A DNA stretch of 33,053 nucleotides from an uncultured Methylococcaceae bacterium (GCA_903859815.1 CAIOOA010000175.1:1-33053), one strand, 5' to 3'. Shown: positions 18,601-26,047, numbered from the stretch's first letter. Notes: generated by a model not told the origin, from the letters alone. A program made the numbers and translations.

Positions 18601-19018
18601 GTAGAAGTAGCCATGTGTCAGCAAAAAGGCTGGGAGCTTGTTGTTTTTGTTGCTGTTCATAATGGGCAGTGCTTTGTGCGCCATCCCAGTGTCCATGCAA
18701 ACGCATGATAAGCCACCAAAGACCAACCACCAAAAGAATGGACAAAATTTCCTGTTCGGGAGTAGGCGTTTGTGGTGTTTGATAAGGCAAACCAGGCAGT
18801 TGACGGATCAGACTTATAGCCGCTAACCAAGGCGGTTCTTGGGCATAAATACTCGCAATCACGAACAGAGTGAGGGTGGAAGCAGCAGCCAAGCCGGCCA
18901 ATGCGAATTTTTCACGGGTATAGATGCTTTTCCTCAGCCAGATATACAGGCCAAAGCTGGCAGTGACAAAGAAGAGCAGAAAGAAAATACTGAGGGTAAT
19001 CGCGAGAGTCTGGTCCAT
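15608..19018 (-). CDS. Membrane-anchored TIR-NACHT (NLR-like STAND) protein with C-terminal membrane helices
   Basis: A protein of 1136 residues numbered from the ATG at 19018 (an in-frame TTG at 19054 would add 12; neither has a strong ribosome site). Order: three N-terminal membrane helices (about 5-28, 37-58, 90-107); a linker; a TIR domain (about 246-340) starting FDVFLSYNSQDKSLMRELAQAL, with WEDQE placing the likely catalytic Glu at 318; a linker; a NACHT NTPase with Walker A GEYGQGKST (516-524), Walker B LLLIFEGFDEV (589-599) and the sensor-like VTGRPNYF; a helical region (FGHKSFMEFLAAKVF); then three or more membrane helices (about 930-1065) and a short tail. Related bacterial TIR and NACHT proteins act in anti-phage defence, TIR typically by consuming NAD. 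No partner gene is adjacent. Membrane helices at both ends are unusual. Defence function is inferred. Confidence 0.9.
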   Translation of the reverse strand: MDQTLAITLSIFFLLFFVTASFGLYIWLRKSIYTREKFALAGLAAASTLTLFVIASIYAQEPPWLAAISLIRQLPGLPYQTPQTPTPEQEILSILLVVGLWWLIMRLHGHWDGAQSTAHYEQQQKQQAPSLFADTWLLLHASDNRNLLAVYNPENQYRLTALEGAEESLVWHQQARDLLQLSNRQYEFPDDGWHDQARCWIGTHKGTGDTVVLACYDRQSDMAAIQASASKMPLTEQVNPSLTGNTFDVFLSYNSQDKSLMRELAQALKSRNLKVWLDEEQFIPGHPWMKPLETIIQTTNAAVVLIGDSGLGPWEDQEMRACLMELVKRKLPVIPVLLPNAPTEPELPLFLKNVTWVDLRGGFTDEGLKKIQWGITGVKSEPLPATPEEQSNQFQALVKYAEKVQRHHGRDGKGLEFIFAVKEGDIDQQSQFDRYPSRTVSESRLLDGLVNFDDYFRDLRKRVEQDELTGCELTLDKVYTVSRYKFDKEGEEQPDLEAYLNQWLQESSLRQIALLGEYGQGKSTASLMLSYHLMQRIQQNLSPARIPILLELRGKSPRNLREDELLSTWAGRYGIDTRALIKLLIAGRLLLIFEGFDEVDLSGDSHARIEHFKIMWGLCYPKAKIMVTGRPNYFLDNAELKSALGIQDPSLERPYCQAIHMAPFGFREMENSLRNLDADTRDGIIALAEENERFYDIVSRPSMLHVVSILWNTENLAEYGQRINSALVMDRFVRHSLERQGGKGQKFDFTPPTAGKAKPAFMALNSRERAYFMEGIATYMLIHDLPNQISSRELESVARLLIDAIPDAVSLMDAQSGETRKPLRQRYDLLNKPEEAQTILTDIRACGLLVPDVTRSGSFKFGHKSFMEFLAAKVFAQWSLRKELDATEEKAVSSLVNKLGLKMRHVVGQQEVMAFAVEWIAEKADDQKQAARLIFSLLFKQYSITMLFIGFLLKISLVCVTYTKNSHIMLRLSEKYYNKVGRSYTLPEDKGGFVKLILHMLIYIFISVIVVFYFRTEPILFDYEELPGKYKILVIGVIIQCFMIFVASFIIVISNIFVYIYSSLLLGYKNNENHVIWIKFRIWHAICTAAHLDRSAIASVISEKSLLFLEEVASQEPRPWTIAESLEKLKNRPDKP

Positions 19019-19260
19019 AAGGGTGCGCTTATTTCTGTCAGGAGAAAAAATCAAGCATACTTAAGGATGATACCATTCAAGCTTGAATCCCGCAGTAGAA
19101 TCCAACTGATACGAAGGAAAATCACTGCCCCTTACTGCCACACCCTATACAACATGGCATGGGGGTGAGGCCATGAGAAATTGGTGGGTGATATCCTAGT
19201 TCGACTTAGCCAGCCGATGCTTTCACCCCGAGCATGGATATCGTCGGATTCTTCGAACAC

Positions 19261-19282
19261 GACGGATAATAGACGGATAATA
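19261..19282. repeat. Perfect 11-bp tandem duplication
   Basis: GACGGATAATA occurs twice head to tail, just beyond the terminator of the PEP-CTERM gene and about 240 bases upstream of the TIR-NACHT start. Function unknown. Confidence 0.5.
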
Positions 19283-19315
19283 AAAGCCTGCCTTGAGGGT
19301 TAACGCAAGACAGGC
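19283..19315 (-). terminator. Intrinsic terminator of the PEP-CTERM gene
   Basis: On the minus strand, a 10-bp stem with one mismatch (GCCTGTCTTG and CAAGGCAGGC), a 10-base loop and TTTTATTAT after it. It lies 36 bases past the stop of the gene ending at 19352. Confidence 0.75.
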
Positions 19316-19351
19316 TCGTTTTGAGGGTCTGTCGCCAGACTTTGGCGGTTT

Positions 19352-19879
19352 TTACAGGTTGGCCGCCCTTCGATGCTTCAACCCCGCGAACCCTAGCCCG
19401 ATGCCCAGCAACAGGCAGGAAAGGCTGCCCGGTTCCGGTATCTCTTTAAAGTTGTCTTGGGTCAAGGCCACCGGGTTTCCCCCGTTGGCGGTGAACGTCC
19501 CCAAGTCGCCAGCCCCAAAGCCGGGGTCGAAGCGGATGGAGTCCGTGTTGTGCGTCGCCTCGTAGTACTCGATGCCGACGAAGGTCTGGCCGGGGTCGGC
19601 AAACCAAGCCAGGCTCCGACCCGAGCCGTCAGTCGGGATGTCCGCCAGCGAGAAATTCCAGCCGTTGAATAAAAACGTCAGGTCCGTCAACGGTGCCTGG
19701 TAGTTGCCGTCATTGAGCGGGCTGGTGATGTCCTGGCTGTTGTATCTGAACGTGCCGGTCCCGATGCCGGGCAAGTTCACTTGGTAGATGATGATTTGCG
19801 CTTGGGCGGGCGAGGCGGATGCCGCCATCAATGCCGTGAAACAAGCGGCGAGAAAGGTTCTGGAGAGTGCGATATTCAT
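19352..19879 (-). CDS. PEP-CTERM sorting domain protein
   Basis: A 175-residue exported protein. It has a signal peptide (1-27, ending SPAQA), a beta-rich middle (YQVNLPGIGTGTFRYNSQD) and the tripartite PEP-CTERM tail: EIPEPGSL (PEP at about 148-150), a hydrophobic stretch (CLLLGIGLGFAGL) and basic residues (KHRR). In this system an exosortase cuts at the motif during surface or extracellular delivery, often in exopolysaccharide-producing bacteria. No exosortase is in this window. It is about as GC-rich as the giant repeat gene behind it. The biological role of the middle domain is unknown. Confidence 0.88.
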   Translation of the reverse strand: MNIALSRTFLAACFTALMAASASPAQAQIIIYQVNLPGIGTGTFRYNSQDITSPLNDGNYQAPLTDLTFLFNGWNFSLADIPTDGSGRSLAWFADPGQTFVGIEYYEATHNTDSIRFDPGFGAGDLGTFTANGGNPVALTQDNFKEIPEPGSLSCLLLGIGLGFAGLKHRRAANL

Positions 19880-19957
19880 GTTCGTTTACCAATTTACAAG
19901 GTTTTTTTTGGGTTCGCCTAGCACTTGAGCCGGATGCCGTCGGCAAGGCATGGGTTG

Positions 19958-19995
19958 CCCCGCCGCCCGCGCGCCGGGGCGCGGGGACGGCGGGG
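19958..19995. other. Very GC-rich hairpin after the giant repeat gene
   Basis: CCCCGCCGCCCGCGC pairs with GCGCGGG-(GA bulge)-CGGCGGGG around a 6-base loop: 15 bp, almost all G or C. It begins 41 bases past the stop of the gene ending at 20036. There is no T-run after it, so it may protect the mRNA end or act with another termination mode. Confidence 0.6.
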
Positions 19996-20035
19996 TGGGA
20001 CTTAAGTCAACGGCCAAGGCTCGGCTGGTGCGGCA

Positions 20036-23000
20036 TCAGTGGATGAAGTTCGCCGGTTGGCACAGGCTGGAGGCGGTCACGCCCGACCCCTTGACCAAGG
20101 CGTAGGAGACTGCCAAACCGCCGCCCGCGCTGCCGTCGCGGTCGAGCTTGAGGATGGCCCCACCGGTCGCGCTGGCGCAACTGACATAGCCTTCGCCCAG
20201 CGGGTCCGTGCCGCCGTAGCCAATCGACTGCATCAGCTTGCGAATGTCCAACTGATCCAAGCCCGGTTCGAAGTCGTTGATGATGTCGGTGTCATTGCTG
20301 TAACTCCACACCACGATGTCCCGGCCCGTGCCGAGGGCCATGGTTTGCCTACCCGTGCCGGAATTCACCACGTCGTCGCCGGCTCCTGTGCTAACGCCGG
20401 TGTTTTTCGCCTGCGCCGTGATGATGTCCGAGTTGGCGGTCCCGTTCAGCACGGGCGTGGCCGCCATCGGCACCGGATGAAACTCCATCGCGCCGATTTC
20501 AACCGTGCCGTCTTGGATGCGCGGCTGGTTGGCAAGGTCGGTGGGCACACCGTTGACGAACTCGTTGAGTCCGGCATTGAGTGCCGGGGAGGTGTTGGCC
20601 GAAAGCCTGACATCGCCGCCCGCCGGGTTGAGCAGCTTCGGATCGGCATCCAGATTGCCGCCACCGTCGGTGCCAAAGCTGGCGTTCCAACTCGCGCTGC
20701 CACCGGAGCCTTGCAGGATGCATTTGTACGCGAAGGATGAAGCGCCATTCAGCAAGGCCAGCTCGCCGCCAGCGTTGCCCCAGAGGATGGTGTTGGCAAG
20801 CCCCAGGATACCCGCGTCGGCGCGCACCGCGCCGCCAACATTGCCGCTCAGCGTGGCGTTGGTTAAATCCAAGTCGCTGTTAGAAGCGGCCACCGCGCCT
20901 CCCGAAGCCGCTTGGTTGCCGGTGAAGGCCACGTTGCCGAGCACCGGGTTGCCGCCGTTGCACTGGTACGCGCCGCCCGTATTGGCCGCCCGGTTGCCGA
21001 GGAAGTCCACGTTGGAGACGAGCAGCGACCCGCCTTGGTTGAGGAAGCCGCCGCCGGTGGCGTCGTTGCCCGCGCCGTTGGCATAGCCTGCGGTGACGAA
21101 GAAGCCGTCCACCGTCGTGGTGGCGTCGACCGTTGCCGTGGTGAGGACGTGGTAGCTGTTGACGCCTTTGATGTCGGATGCCTTTTCGGCGATGTTATTG
21201 CCGTCAGCGTTCAGGTCGTCCTGGGCGATGTCGCCGCTGAGGACCGTCCGGTTCGTCCAGCTATTGCGCTGCGCCGACAAGGTCTCCGTGCCGGCGAAGC
21301 CGCCCAGCAACTGCACTTTGTTGGGCACGGCAAAGCTGGCCGCCGGGTCGTTGCTGTCGCCGCCCAGACTGACATCCGGGTAGTAGACACCTGCTGCAAC
21401 CCAAGTTTCGCCGCCGCCGCCATGGCCGTAAGTCAGCGCGGTTTGCAGCGCGGGGAAGGCCGTCGCCCAAGTCACGCCATTGCCACCCGAATTCGCGGTG
21501 TGGTTGACATAGTAAACCGGGCAGACGTCGCCGCGACCGTCATTGTTGCTGTCCGTCTGGTTGGCATTGGAGACGGTGGGGCAGTTGTCGGTGATGTCTC
21601 CGACACCATCACCATCGATGTCGCTAAGGATGGAGAAGGTCTGGGTGACTTGGGTGGCCGGGTTGTAGTTGGCATTGCCCGCCTGATTGGCGGCGATGGT
21701 GCAGGAGCCGATGGCAACGCCGGTCACGGTGCTGCCGCTGACCGTGCAGAAGCCGGTGGTCTGCGAGGTGAAGGTCACCGCATTGCCGGAGTTGCCGCCA
21801 GTCGCCGAGACCGTGCCGGTGCCGTTGATGACGATGACGGGCGAGGAGCCGAAGCTGAGCGTCTGGCTGCCCTTGCCGACGGTGATGTTTTGCGTCGCTT
21901 GGGTGGCCGCGTTGTAGTTGGCGTTGCCCGCCTGGTCGGCGGCGATGGTGCAAGTCCCCGCCGTCACGCCGGTGACGGTACTGCCGCTGACGGTGCAAAC
22001 GCCGGTTGTCGTCGAACTGAAGGTGACAGCGTTGCCGGACGCACCGCCGGTCGCCGAAACCGTGCCGGTTCCGCCGACCACCACGCTAGGCGCGGAGCCG
22101 AAGCTGAGGGTCTGGCTGCCCTTGCCGACGGTGATGTTTTGCGTCACTTGAGTGGCCGCGTTGTAGTTAATGCCGCCCGCTTGGTCGGCGGCGATGGTGC
22201 AAGTCCCCGGCGTCACGCCGGTCACGGTGCTGCCGCTGACCGTGCAAACGCCTGTGGTTTGGGAGGTGTAGGTGACGGACAAGCCCGAAGAGGCCGTGGC
22301 GGAAACCGTGCCGGTCCCGCCGACCACCACGCTAGGCGCGGAGCCGAAGCTGATGGTCTGGTTGGCTTTGTTAATAGTGATGTTTTGCGTCACTTGCGTC
22401 GCGGCGTTGTAGCTGGCATTGCCCGCTTGGTTGGCGGCGATGGTGCAAGTGCCTGCCGTCACGCTGGTCACCAAGGAGCCGCTGACGGTGCAAACGCCGG
22501 TCGTCTGTGAACTGAATGTCACTGGAAGGCCGGACCCGCCGCCGGTCGCCGAGACCGTGCCGGTGCCACCGAAGGTGATGGTCGGGGCCGCGCCGAAGGT
22601 GATGGTCTGGTTGGCCTTGCTGATCGTGATGTTCTGGGTGGCTTGGCTTGCTGCGTTCCAATTTGAATTACCCGACTGGTTCGCGGCTATCTGGCAAGTG
22701 CCTATCGTCACGCCGGTCACGGTGCTGCCGCTGATGGTGCAAACCCCTGTGGTTTGGGAGGTGTAGGTGACGGACAAGCCCGAAGTGGCCGTGGCGGAAA
22801 CCGTGCCCGTGCCGCCGACCAAGACAGACGGTGCCGTGCCGAAGCTGATGGTTTGGTTGCCTTTAGTGACATTCCAACTCTGGCTGACTTGGGGTGCTGC
22901 ATTCCAGTTACTACTATCGCCAGACTGATTGGCGAAAACTGTGCATGTGCCGGTACCAACAGCCGTCACTGTGGAACCACTGACGGTGCAAACGTTGGTG

Positions 23001-23860
23001 TTACCCGAGCTAAAGCTGACCGTATATCCAGACGTGGCATTAGCGCCTAGCCCATAAGCGTTGCCGACAGATTGACCGGAGGAGGGATAGGAGTAGAAAT
23101 TGATGGCTTGATTTGACTTGATTGGCCCATACAATTGAAAGCCGTTGATATCGCCTTCGCCACCATTATAACCCCAATATTGTATCACCCCCTCTCCATT
23201 AGCGTCAGTGACCAAAAACGTAGAGTTAACATTATCAGGAACATTAAAGTAGTTAAGGGAAGGTTGGGAAGGGCCTAAGGTGACAGTAGAAGAACCTGCA
23301 TATACATTGACCCTACGACCGCTGCTATTGTTGTCCCCTTGAGAGTAAACATATAACGAGTAGGTTGTATTAGGCGACAATTGTCGTAAATACATAAATT
23401 TGGTCACCCCATTAAGGGCATAAAGATTACTGTTCATCAAGCTTGCACAGGGTTTTCCGTTAAATCCATTTTGAGGATAGCTGTTGAAAAACTGTCCGTC
23501 TCCGGTGTAACTAAAGGCAAGATAGGGGGAACCACCAGAGGAACTGGCAAGGCTACCCCATTGCCCCCCATTCATATAATTAGGCTGATTCCAATAGTCG
23601 CCTGAACTTCCTATTGCCCAACATGATCCTGTTTGAGCATGATTACCATCGCTAAATTGAACGTTCCACAGGTAATTAGCTGCCGTTGCCGAACCCGACA
23701 TGGCGCATAACGCGACAAACCCTAAAATCATGCCGAGGGTTGGTGTTCTATTGCTTCGGAATTGTCCAGTATCGGATGCCACGCCGACCTCTGCGGAATC
23801 GATATCCGCAACACTGTCCGGCGGGGCAATCAAGTTATCGAAATTTCGTTCGCACTTCAT
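20036..23860 (-). CDS. Giant repeat protein with choice-of-anchor Q region and type I secretion C-terminal domain
   Basis: A predicted surface or secreted protein of 1274 residues. Order: a 40-residue hydrophilic N-terminal extension and hydrophobic segment (about 41-61, MILGFVALCAMSGSATAA); an N-terminal domain (about 62-245); six tandem Ig-like repeats of about 82 residues (249-745), each with a Cys pair in GVCTVSGSTVTGVTAGTC; a thrombospondin-type-3 calcium motif (DIDGDGVGDITDNCP); a choice-of-anchor Q beta-helix region (about 785-1130; YVNHTANSGGNGVTWATAF, GGFAGTETLSAQRNSW); and a type I secretion target domain (about 1135-1274; STGAGDDVVNSGTGRQ, DIINDFEPGLDQLDI). The ATG at 23860 follows AAGGTGA with good spacing and is preferred to a GTG three codons earlier. 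A signal-like N-terminus together with a type I C-terminus is unusual. Confidence 0.88.
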   Translation of the reverse strand: MKCERNFDNLIAPPDSVADIDSAEVGVASDTGQFRSNRTPTLGMILGFVALCAMSGSATAANYLWNVQFSDGNHAQTGSCWAIGSSGDYWNQPNYMNGGQWGSLASSSGGSPYLAFSYTGDGQFFNSYPQNGFNGKPCASLMNSNLYALNGVTKFMYLRQLSPNTTYSLYVYSQGDNNSSGRRVNVYAGSSTVTLGPSQPSLNYFNVPDNVNSTFLVTDANGEGVIQYWGYNGGEGDINGFQLYGPIKSNQAINFYSYPSSGQSVGNAYGLGANATSGYTVSFSSGNTNVCTVSGSTVTAVGTGTCTVFANQSGDSSNWNAAPQVSQSWNVTKGNQTISFGTAPSVLVGGTGTVSATATSGLSVTYTSQTTGVCTISGSTVTGVTIGTCQIAANQSGNSNWNAASQATQNITISKANQTITFGAAPTITFGGTGTVSATGGGSGLPVTFSSQTTGVCTVSGSLVTSVTAGTCTIAANQAGNASYNAATQVTQNITINKANQTISFGSAPSVVVGGTGTVSATASSGLSVTYTSQTTGVCTVSGSTVTGVTPGTCTIAADQAGGINYNAATQVTQNITVGKGSQTLSFGSAPSVVVGGTGTVSATGGASGNAVTFSSTTTGVCTVSGSTVTGVTAGTCTIAADQAGNANYNAATQATQNITVGKGSQTLSFGSSPVIVINGTGTVSATGGNSGNAVTFTSQTTGFCTVSGSTVTGVAIGSCTIAANQAGNANYNPATQVTQTFSILSDIDGDGVGDITDNCPTVSNANQTDSNNDGRGDVCPVYYVNHTANSGGNGVTWATAFPALQTALTYGHGGGGETWVAAGVYYPDVSLGGDSNDPAASFAVPNKVQLLGGFAGTETLSAQRNSWTNRTVLSGDIAQDDLNADGNNIAEKASDIKGVNSYHVLTTATVDATTTVDGFFVTAGYANGAGNDATGGGFLNQGGSLLVSNVDFLGNRAANTGGAYQCNGGNPVLGNVAFTGNQAASGGAVAASNSDLDLTNATLSGNVGGAVRADAGILGLANTILWGNAGGELALLNGASSFAYKCILQGSGGSASWNASFGTDGGGNLDADPKLLNPAGGDVRLSANTSPALNAGLNEFVNGVPTDLANQPRIQDGTVEIGAMEFHPVPMAATPVLNGTANSDIITAQAKNTGVSTGAGDDVVNSGTGRQTMALGTGRDIVVWSYSNDTDIINDFEPGLDQLDIRKLMQSIGYGGTDPLGEGYVSCASATGGAILKLDRDGSAGGGLAVSYALVKGSGVTASSLCQPANFIH
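21625..23112 (-). repeat. Six tandem coding repeats of about 246-249 bp
   Basis: Six copies of an Ig-like unit encoding NQTISFG..PSV.VGGTGTVSA... to ...NAATQVTQNIT. The copy nearest the N-terminus is the most divergent; copies 3 to 6 are very similar, also at DNA level, so this stretch can recombine or be misassembled. Confidence 0.85.
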
Positions 23861-23880
23861 GATTGTCACCTTTTATTATT

Positions 23881-23899
23881 AGGCAAAGCGATTTTGCCT
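23881..23899. promoter_or_regulatory. Perfect inverted repeat in the leader of the giant repeat gene
   Basis: AGGCAAA-GCGAT-TTTGCCT, 20 bases upstream of the ATG at 23860. It could be a repressor site or a leader hairpin just ahead of the ribosome binding site. Function is inferred. Confidence 0.4.
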
Positions 23900-24441
23900 T
23901 GTTATGTTAGGCTTCACGAAGACGTGCAATAGTTGACCCCAAACCCCTAGCCATTAATCCTTTAGAAACCACTTTGAATCTGTCAGGGTTTATTGAACCT
24001 GAATTTAGTCACAAGTATCCCGCGCTGCAATACCTTGAGATATAACCAGCACCCCGGCCCATGACATAGGGCATCGTCAACTTGCAGCTTTAAGCCAAGA
24101 GGGTTTTGTTTGCATGTCTTCCAACACGATTGTACTGCTCAGTGAAGCCAGCCTGACCTAAAATATGATCGCTAAACTCCAAGCCATACAAGCCTGTCCA
24201 TTGCTCACTCGCGCCTGCCAGTTCTGGTGAAGAAGGGTTTAAGCAAAACAAATCACAGCTTGTTAAGTCATTACTAAGGGGTAAGTTTTTTTGAGGCACT
24301 CGATATTATGCGCAACACGATGCATAGATAGACCTCATTTTCTTAGCACGGAGATACCAACCTCATTTGATAAAGTCGATATAAAAATAATCGTACATTT
24401 AGCGATTGTCAATCAAAATGTGAAAATTATTTTTTATTAAT

Positions 24442-24461
24442 ATACCAAAGTATTTTGGTAT
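24442..24461. promoter_or_regulatory. Perfect 20-bp palindrome, operator-like
   Basis: Arms ATACCAAA and TTTGGTAT around GTAT, ending 42 bases before the start of the small ORF at 24504, in strongly AT-rich DNA. The size and symmetry suit a dimeric regulator overlapping a promoter. No regulator is recognised nearby. Confidence 0.5.
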
Positions 24462-24503
24462 GTAATAATCTATGGCTATTAATTTATTATAAGGAAACCA
24501 ATA

Positions 24504-24788
24504 ATGGAAAATACGAGTATTGTTTGGTATATGTTGATAACGAGAAAGCCTTTTGAGAAAATTCAATCCACTTTTCTTAATGGTTATTACTTTAGGGGTG
24601 ATAATCAGAAAAAAGGATTTGCTTGGGAGATAAACGCTGGTCGAAGATGCGAGAGGCGTCCGGTGCTAATTGAAACCGGACTCATTGAAAATCAATCCCA
24701 ACAACCCGTTGTGGAAGGAAGGTTTGCCAAGATACCCACTAAAAAAAGCACCAATGAAGACGGAGAAAGTGCTCTTTATATTAACTGA
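24504..24788 (+). CDS. Small hypothetical protein
   Basis: A 94-residue frame with AAGGA eight bases before its ATG, placed just downstream of a perfect palindrome. It begins MENTSIVWYMLITRKPFEKI and is basic and hydrophilic in the second half, with no signal peptide or membrane helix. I recognise no family. The ribosome site and upstream operator-like site favour a real gene; the lack of any known domain and the short length argue for caution. It ends 43 bases before a repeat element. Confidence 0.42.
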   Translation: MENTSIVWYMLITRKPFEKIQSTFLNGYYFRGDNQKKGFAWEINAGRRCERRPVLIETGLIENQSQQPVVEGRFAKIPTKKSTNEDGESALYIN

Positions 24789-24831
24789 TGTTAAGCACGG
24801 ACGTGAAAGTTGCATGTTTTATATCATGTTG

Positions 24832-24961
24832 GGAGCGTCAAAACTTACTTCGACTTTGGGTTGGAAATGTGAATCTTGCTTTGCCCGACAAAGCAAGCTT
24901 TGCCCTTCGCCTGTCAAAGCAAGCTTTGCCCTTCGCCTGTCAAAGCAAGCTTTGACACTCC
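24832..24961. repeat. Palindromic intergenic repeat element (copy 2)
   Basis: Starts GGAGCGTCAAAAC and ends GCTTTGACACTCC, an inverted pair. The inside holds an internal duplication, in which CGCCTGTCAAAGCAAGC occurs twice 26 bases apart. It lies 65 bases upstream of the EamA transporter; copy 3 lies just after that gene. Confidence 0.8.
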
Positions 24962-25026
24962 AATCCTAAACATCAGCGGTATAATTAGTCCTCCCTACTC
25001 CCCTAAATCTCATTCAAGGTGGCTCT

Positions 25027-25905
25027 ATGCGCGTACTGCTGGCGTTTTTGACGCTGGTTCTGATGTGGTCCACCACGCCACTAGCCATTAAATGGAGCGG
25101 TGTAGGGCCGGGGTTTTTGTTTGGGGTCGTGGCTAGGATGACCATCGGCATGGTGTGTGTGCTGCTGTTGATGGCCTTATTCCGCCAGCCTTTGCCGCGC
25201 AACCGACTGGCCCTGCTGAATTATTTCGCTGTCTTTATCTACCTTTGCCCGTCCATGCTGGTTTTGTACTGGGCATCCCAATTCATTCCCTCCGGTTGGC
25301 TGGCGGTTATTTGCGGTCTGAACCCGATGATTACCGCATTGCTGTCGGCGATTTGGCTGGGCGAGCGTCATCTAAAGATTCGCAAATTCATCGCTTATGC
25401 CATGGGCTTAGCTGGCTTGGTGCTGATGTTTGGCACGGCATTGGATCATAGCGAGTCGGCAATCCTCGGCGTTGTAGGCGTTTTGGTCGCTGCGGTTTTA
25501 CAATGTGTCAGTTCGGTATGGGTCAAACGGCTACACTCCGGCTTGCCCGCATTGACACAAGTGGGTGGGGGTTTAGTATTATCGGTTCCGCTTTATTTAA
25601 TTGTCTGGGCCATCTTGGACGGGAACCTCCCCACCTCCATGCCCATGCTGAGCGTCGTTTCCATTGCCTATCTTGGCTTTTTTGCCACACCCTTGGGGTT
25701 TGCGTTGTACTTTTATATCTTGAAGCATTTGTCGGCCACGCAAGTGTCATTAATCAGCCTGCTCACCCCGGTGATGGCTTTGATGATAGGGCATCTGTCC
25801 AACCATGAACCGATCACCGCCCGATTGGTGTCTGGAACTTTGCTGATTTTGCTCGCCGTATTTGCACATGAATTTGAAAGGGCAAAGTTGTTTGGGCATT
25901 CGTGA
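25027..25905 (+). CDS. EamA/DMT family membrane transporter
   Basis: A 292-residue inner-membrane protein with about ten hydrophobic helices arranged as two EamA repeats (about 5-135 and 145-280). Typical features are the opening LTLVLMWSTTPLAIKWS, NPMITALLSAIWLGERH at the end of the first repeat, and SLISLLTPVMALMIGHLSNHEPIT near the end of the second. AAGGTGG precedes the ATG. Members export amino acids, nucleotides or other metabolites; the substrate cannot be told from sequence. The gene is flanked on both sides by copies of the palindromic repeat (24832-24961 and 25925-26002) and appears to be transcribed alone. Confidence 0.92.
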   Translation: MRVLLAFLTLVLMWSTTPLAIKWSGVGPGFLFGVVARMTIGMVCVLLLMALFRQPLPRNRLALLNYFAVFIYLCPSMLVLYWASQFIPSGWLAVICGLNPMITALLSAIWLGERHLKIRKFIAYAMGLAGLVLMFGTALDHSESAILGVVGVLVAAVLQCVSSVWVKRLHSGLPALTQVGGGLVLSVPLYLIVWAILDGNLPTSMPMLSVVSIAYLGFFATPLGFALYFYILKHLSATQVSLISLLTPVMALMIGHLSNHEPITARLVSGTLLILLAVFAHEFERAKLFGHS

Positions 25906-25924
25906 TAAGCCCATGTTAGGCGTT

Positions 25925-26002
25925 GGAGCGTCAAAGCTTGCTTTGACATTAAGACTGGGGTGGAAAACTTGCTTTGTTTGTCAAAGCAAGCTTTGATGCT
26001 CC
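25925..26002. repeat. Palindromic intergenic repeat element (copy 3)
   Basis: Starts GGAGCGTCAAAGC and ends GCTTTGATGCTCC, a near-perfect inverted pair of about 23 bp enclosing about 32 bases. The transcript could fold into a long hairpin after the EamA gene. Confidence 0.8.
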
Positions 26003-26047
26003 AGTCATAGGTTTTAATGAGATGGTTGACAATACGGCGTTAGGGGC

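Larger units (their letters stand above)
19019..19351. other. Intergenic region upstream of the TIR-NACHT gene
   Basis: No gene is seen in these 333 bases. They contain a nested inverted repeat at 19190-19242 (outer GATATCC with GGATATC, inner ATGCT with AGCAT), an 11-bp tandem duplication at 19261-19282, and the terminator of the PEP-CTERM gene. The TIR-NACHT promoter should be here but I could not identify it. Confidence 0.4.
23900..25026. other. Long, mostly non-coding AT-rich region
   Basis: Between the giant repeat gene and the EamA transporter. It holds a small ORF at 24504-24788 with an operator-like palindrome, and a repeat element at 24832-24961. The part from 23900 to 24440 contains no ORF that I can support; a 69-codon minus-strand frame at 24090-24299 starts with GTG, has no ribosome site and matches nothing I recognise, so it may be a gene remnant. 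Confidence 0.4.

Noticed and set aside
20039-20740. A 233-codon plus-strand frame
   Set aside because: Antisense to the type I secretion end of the giant repeat gene; low-complexity translation with no recognisable family.
20912-22510. A 532-codon plus-strand frame rich in Ala, Val and Gly
   Set aside because: It is antisense to the giant repeat gene; the length comes from GC-rich tandem repeats that keep the opposite strand free of stops. It has no ribosome site or domain.
24090-24299. A 69-codon minus-strand frame
   Set aside because: GTG start without a ribosome binding site and no recognisable domain; at most a gene remnant.
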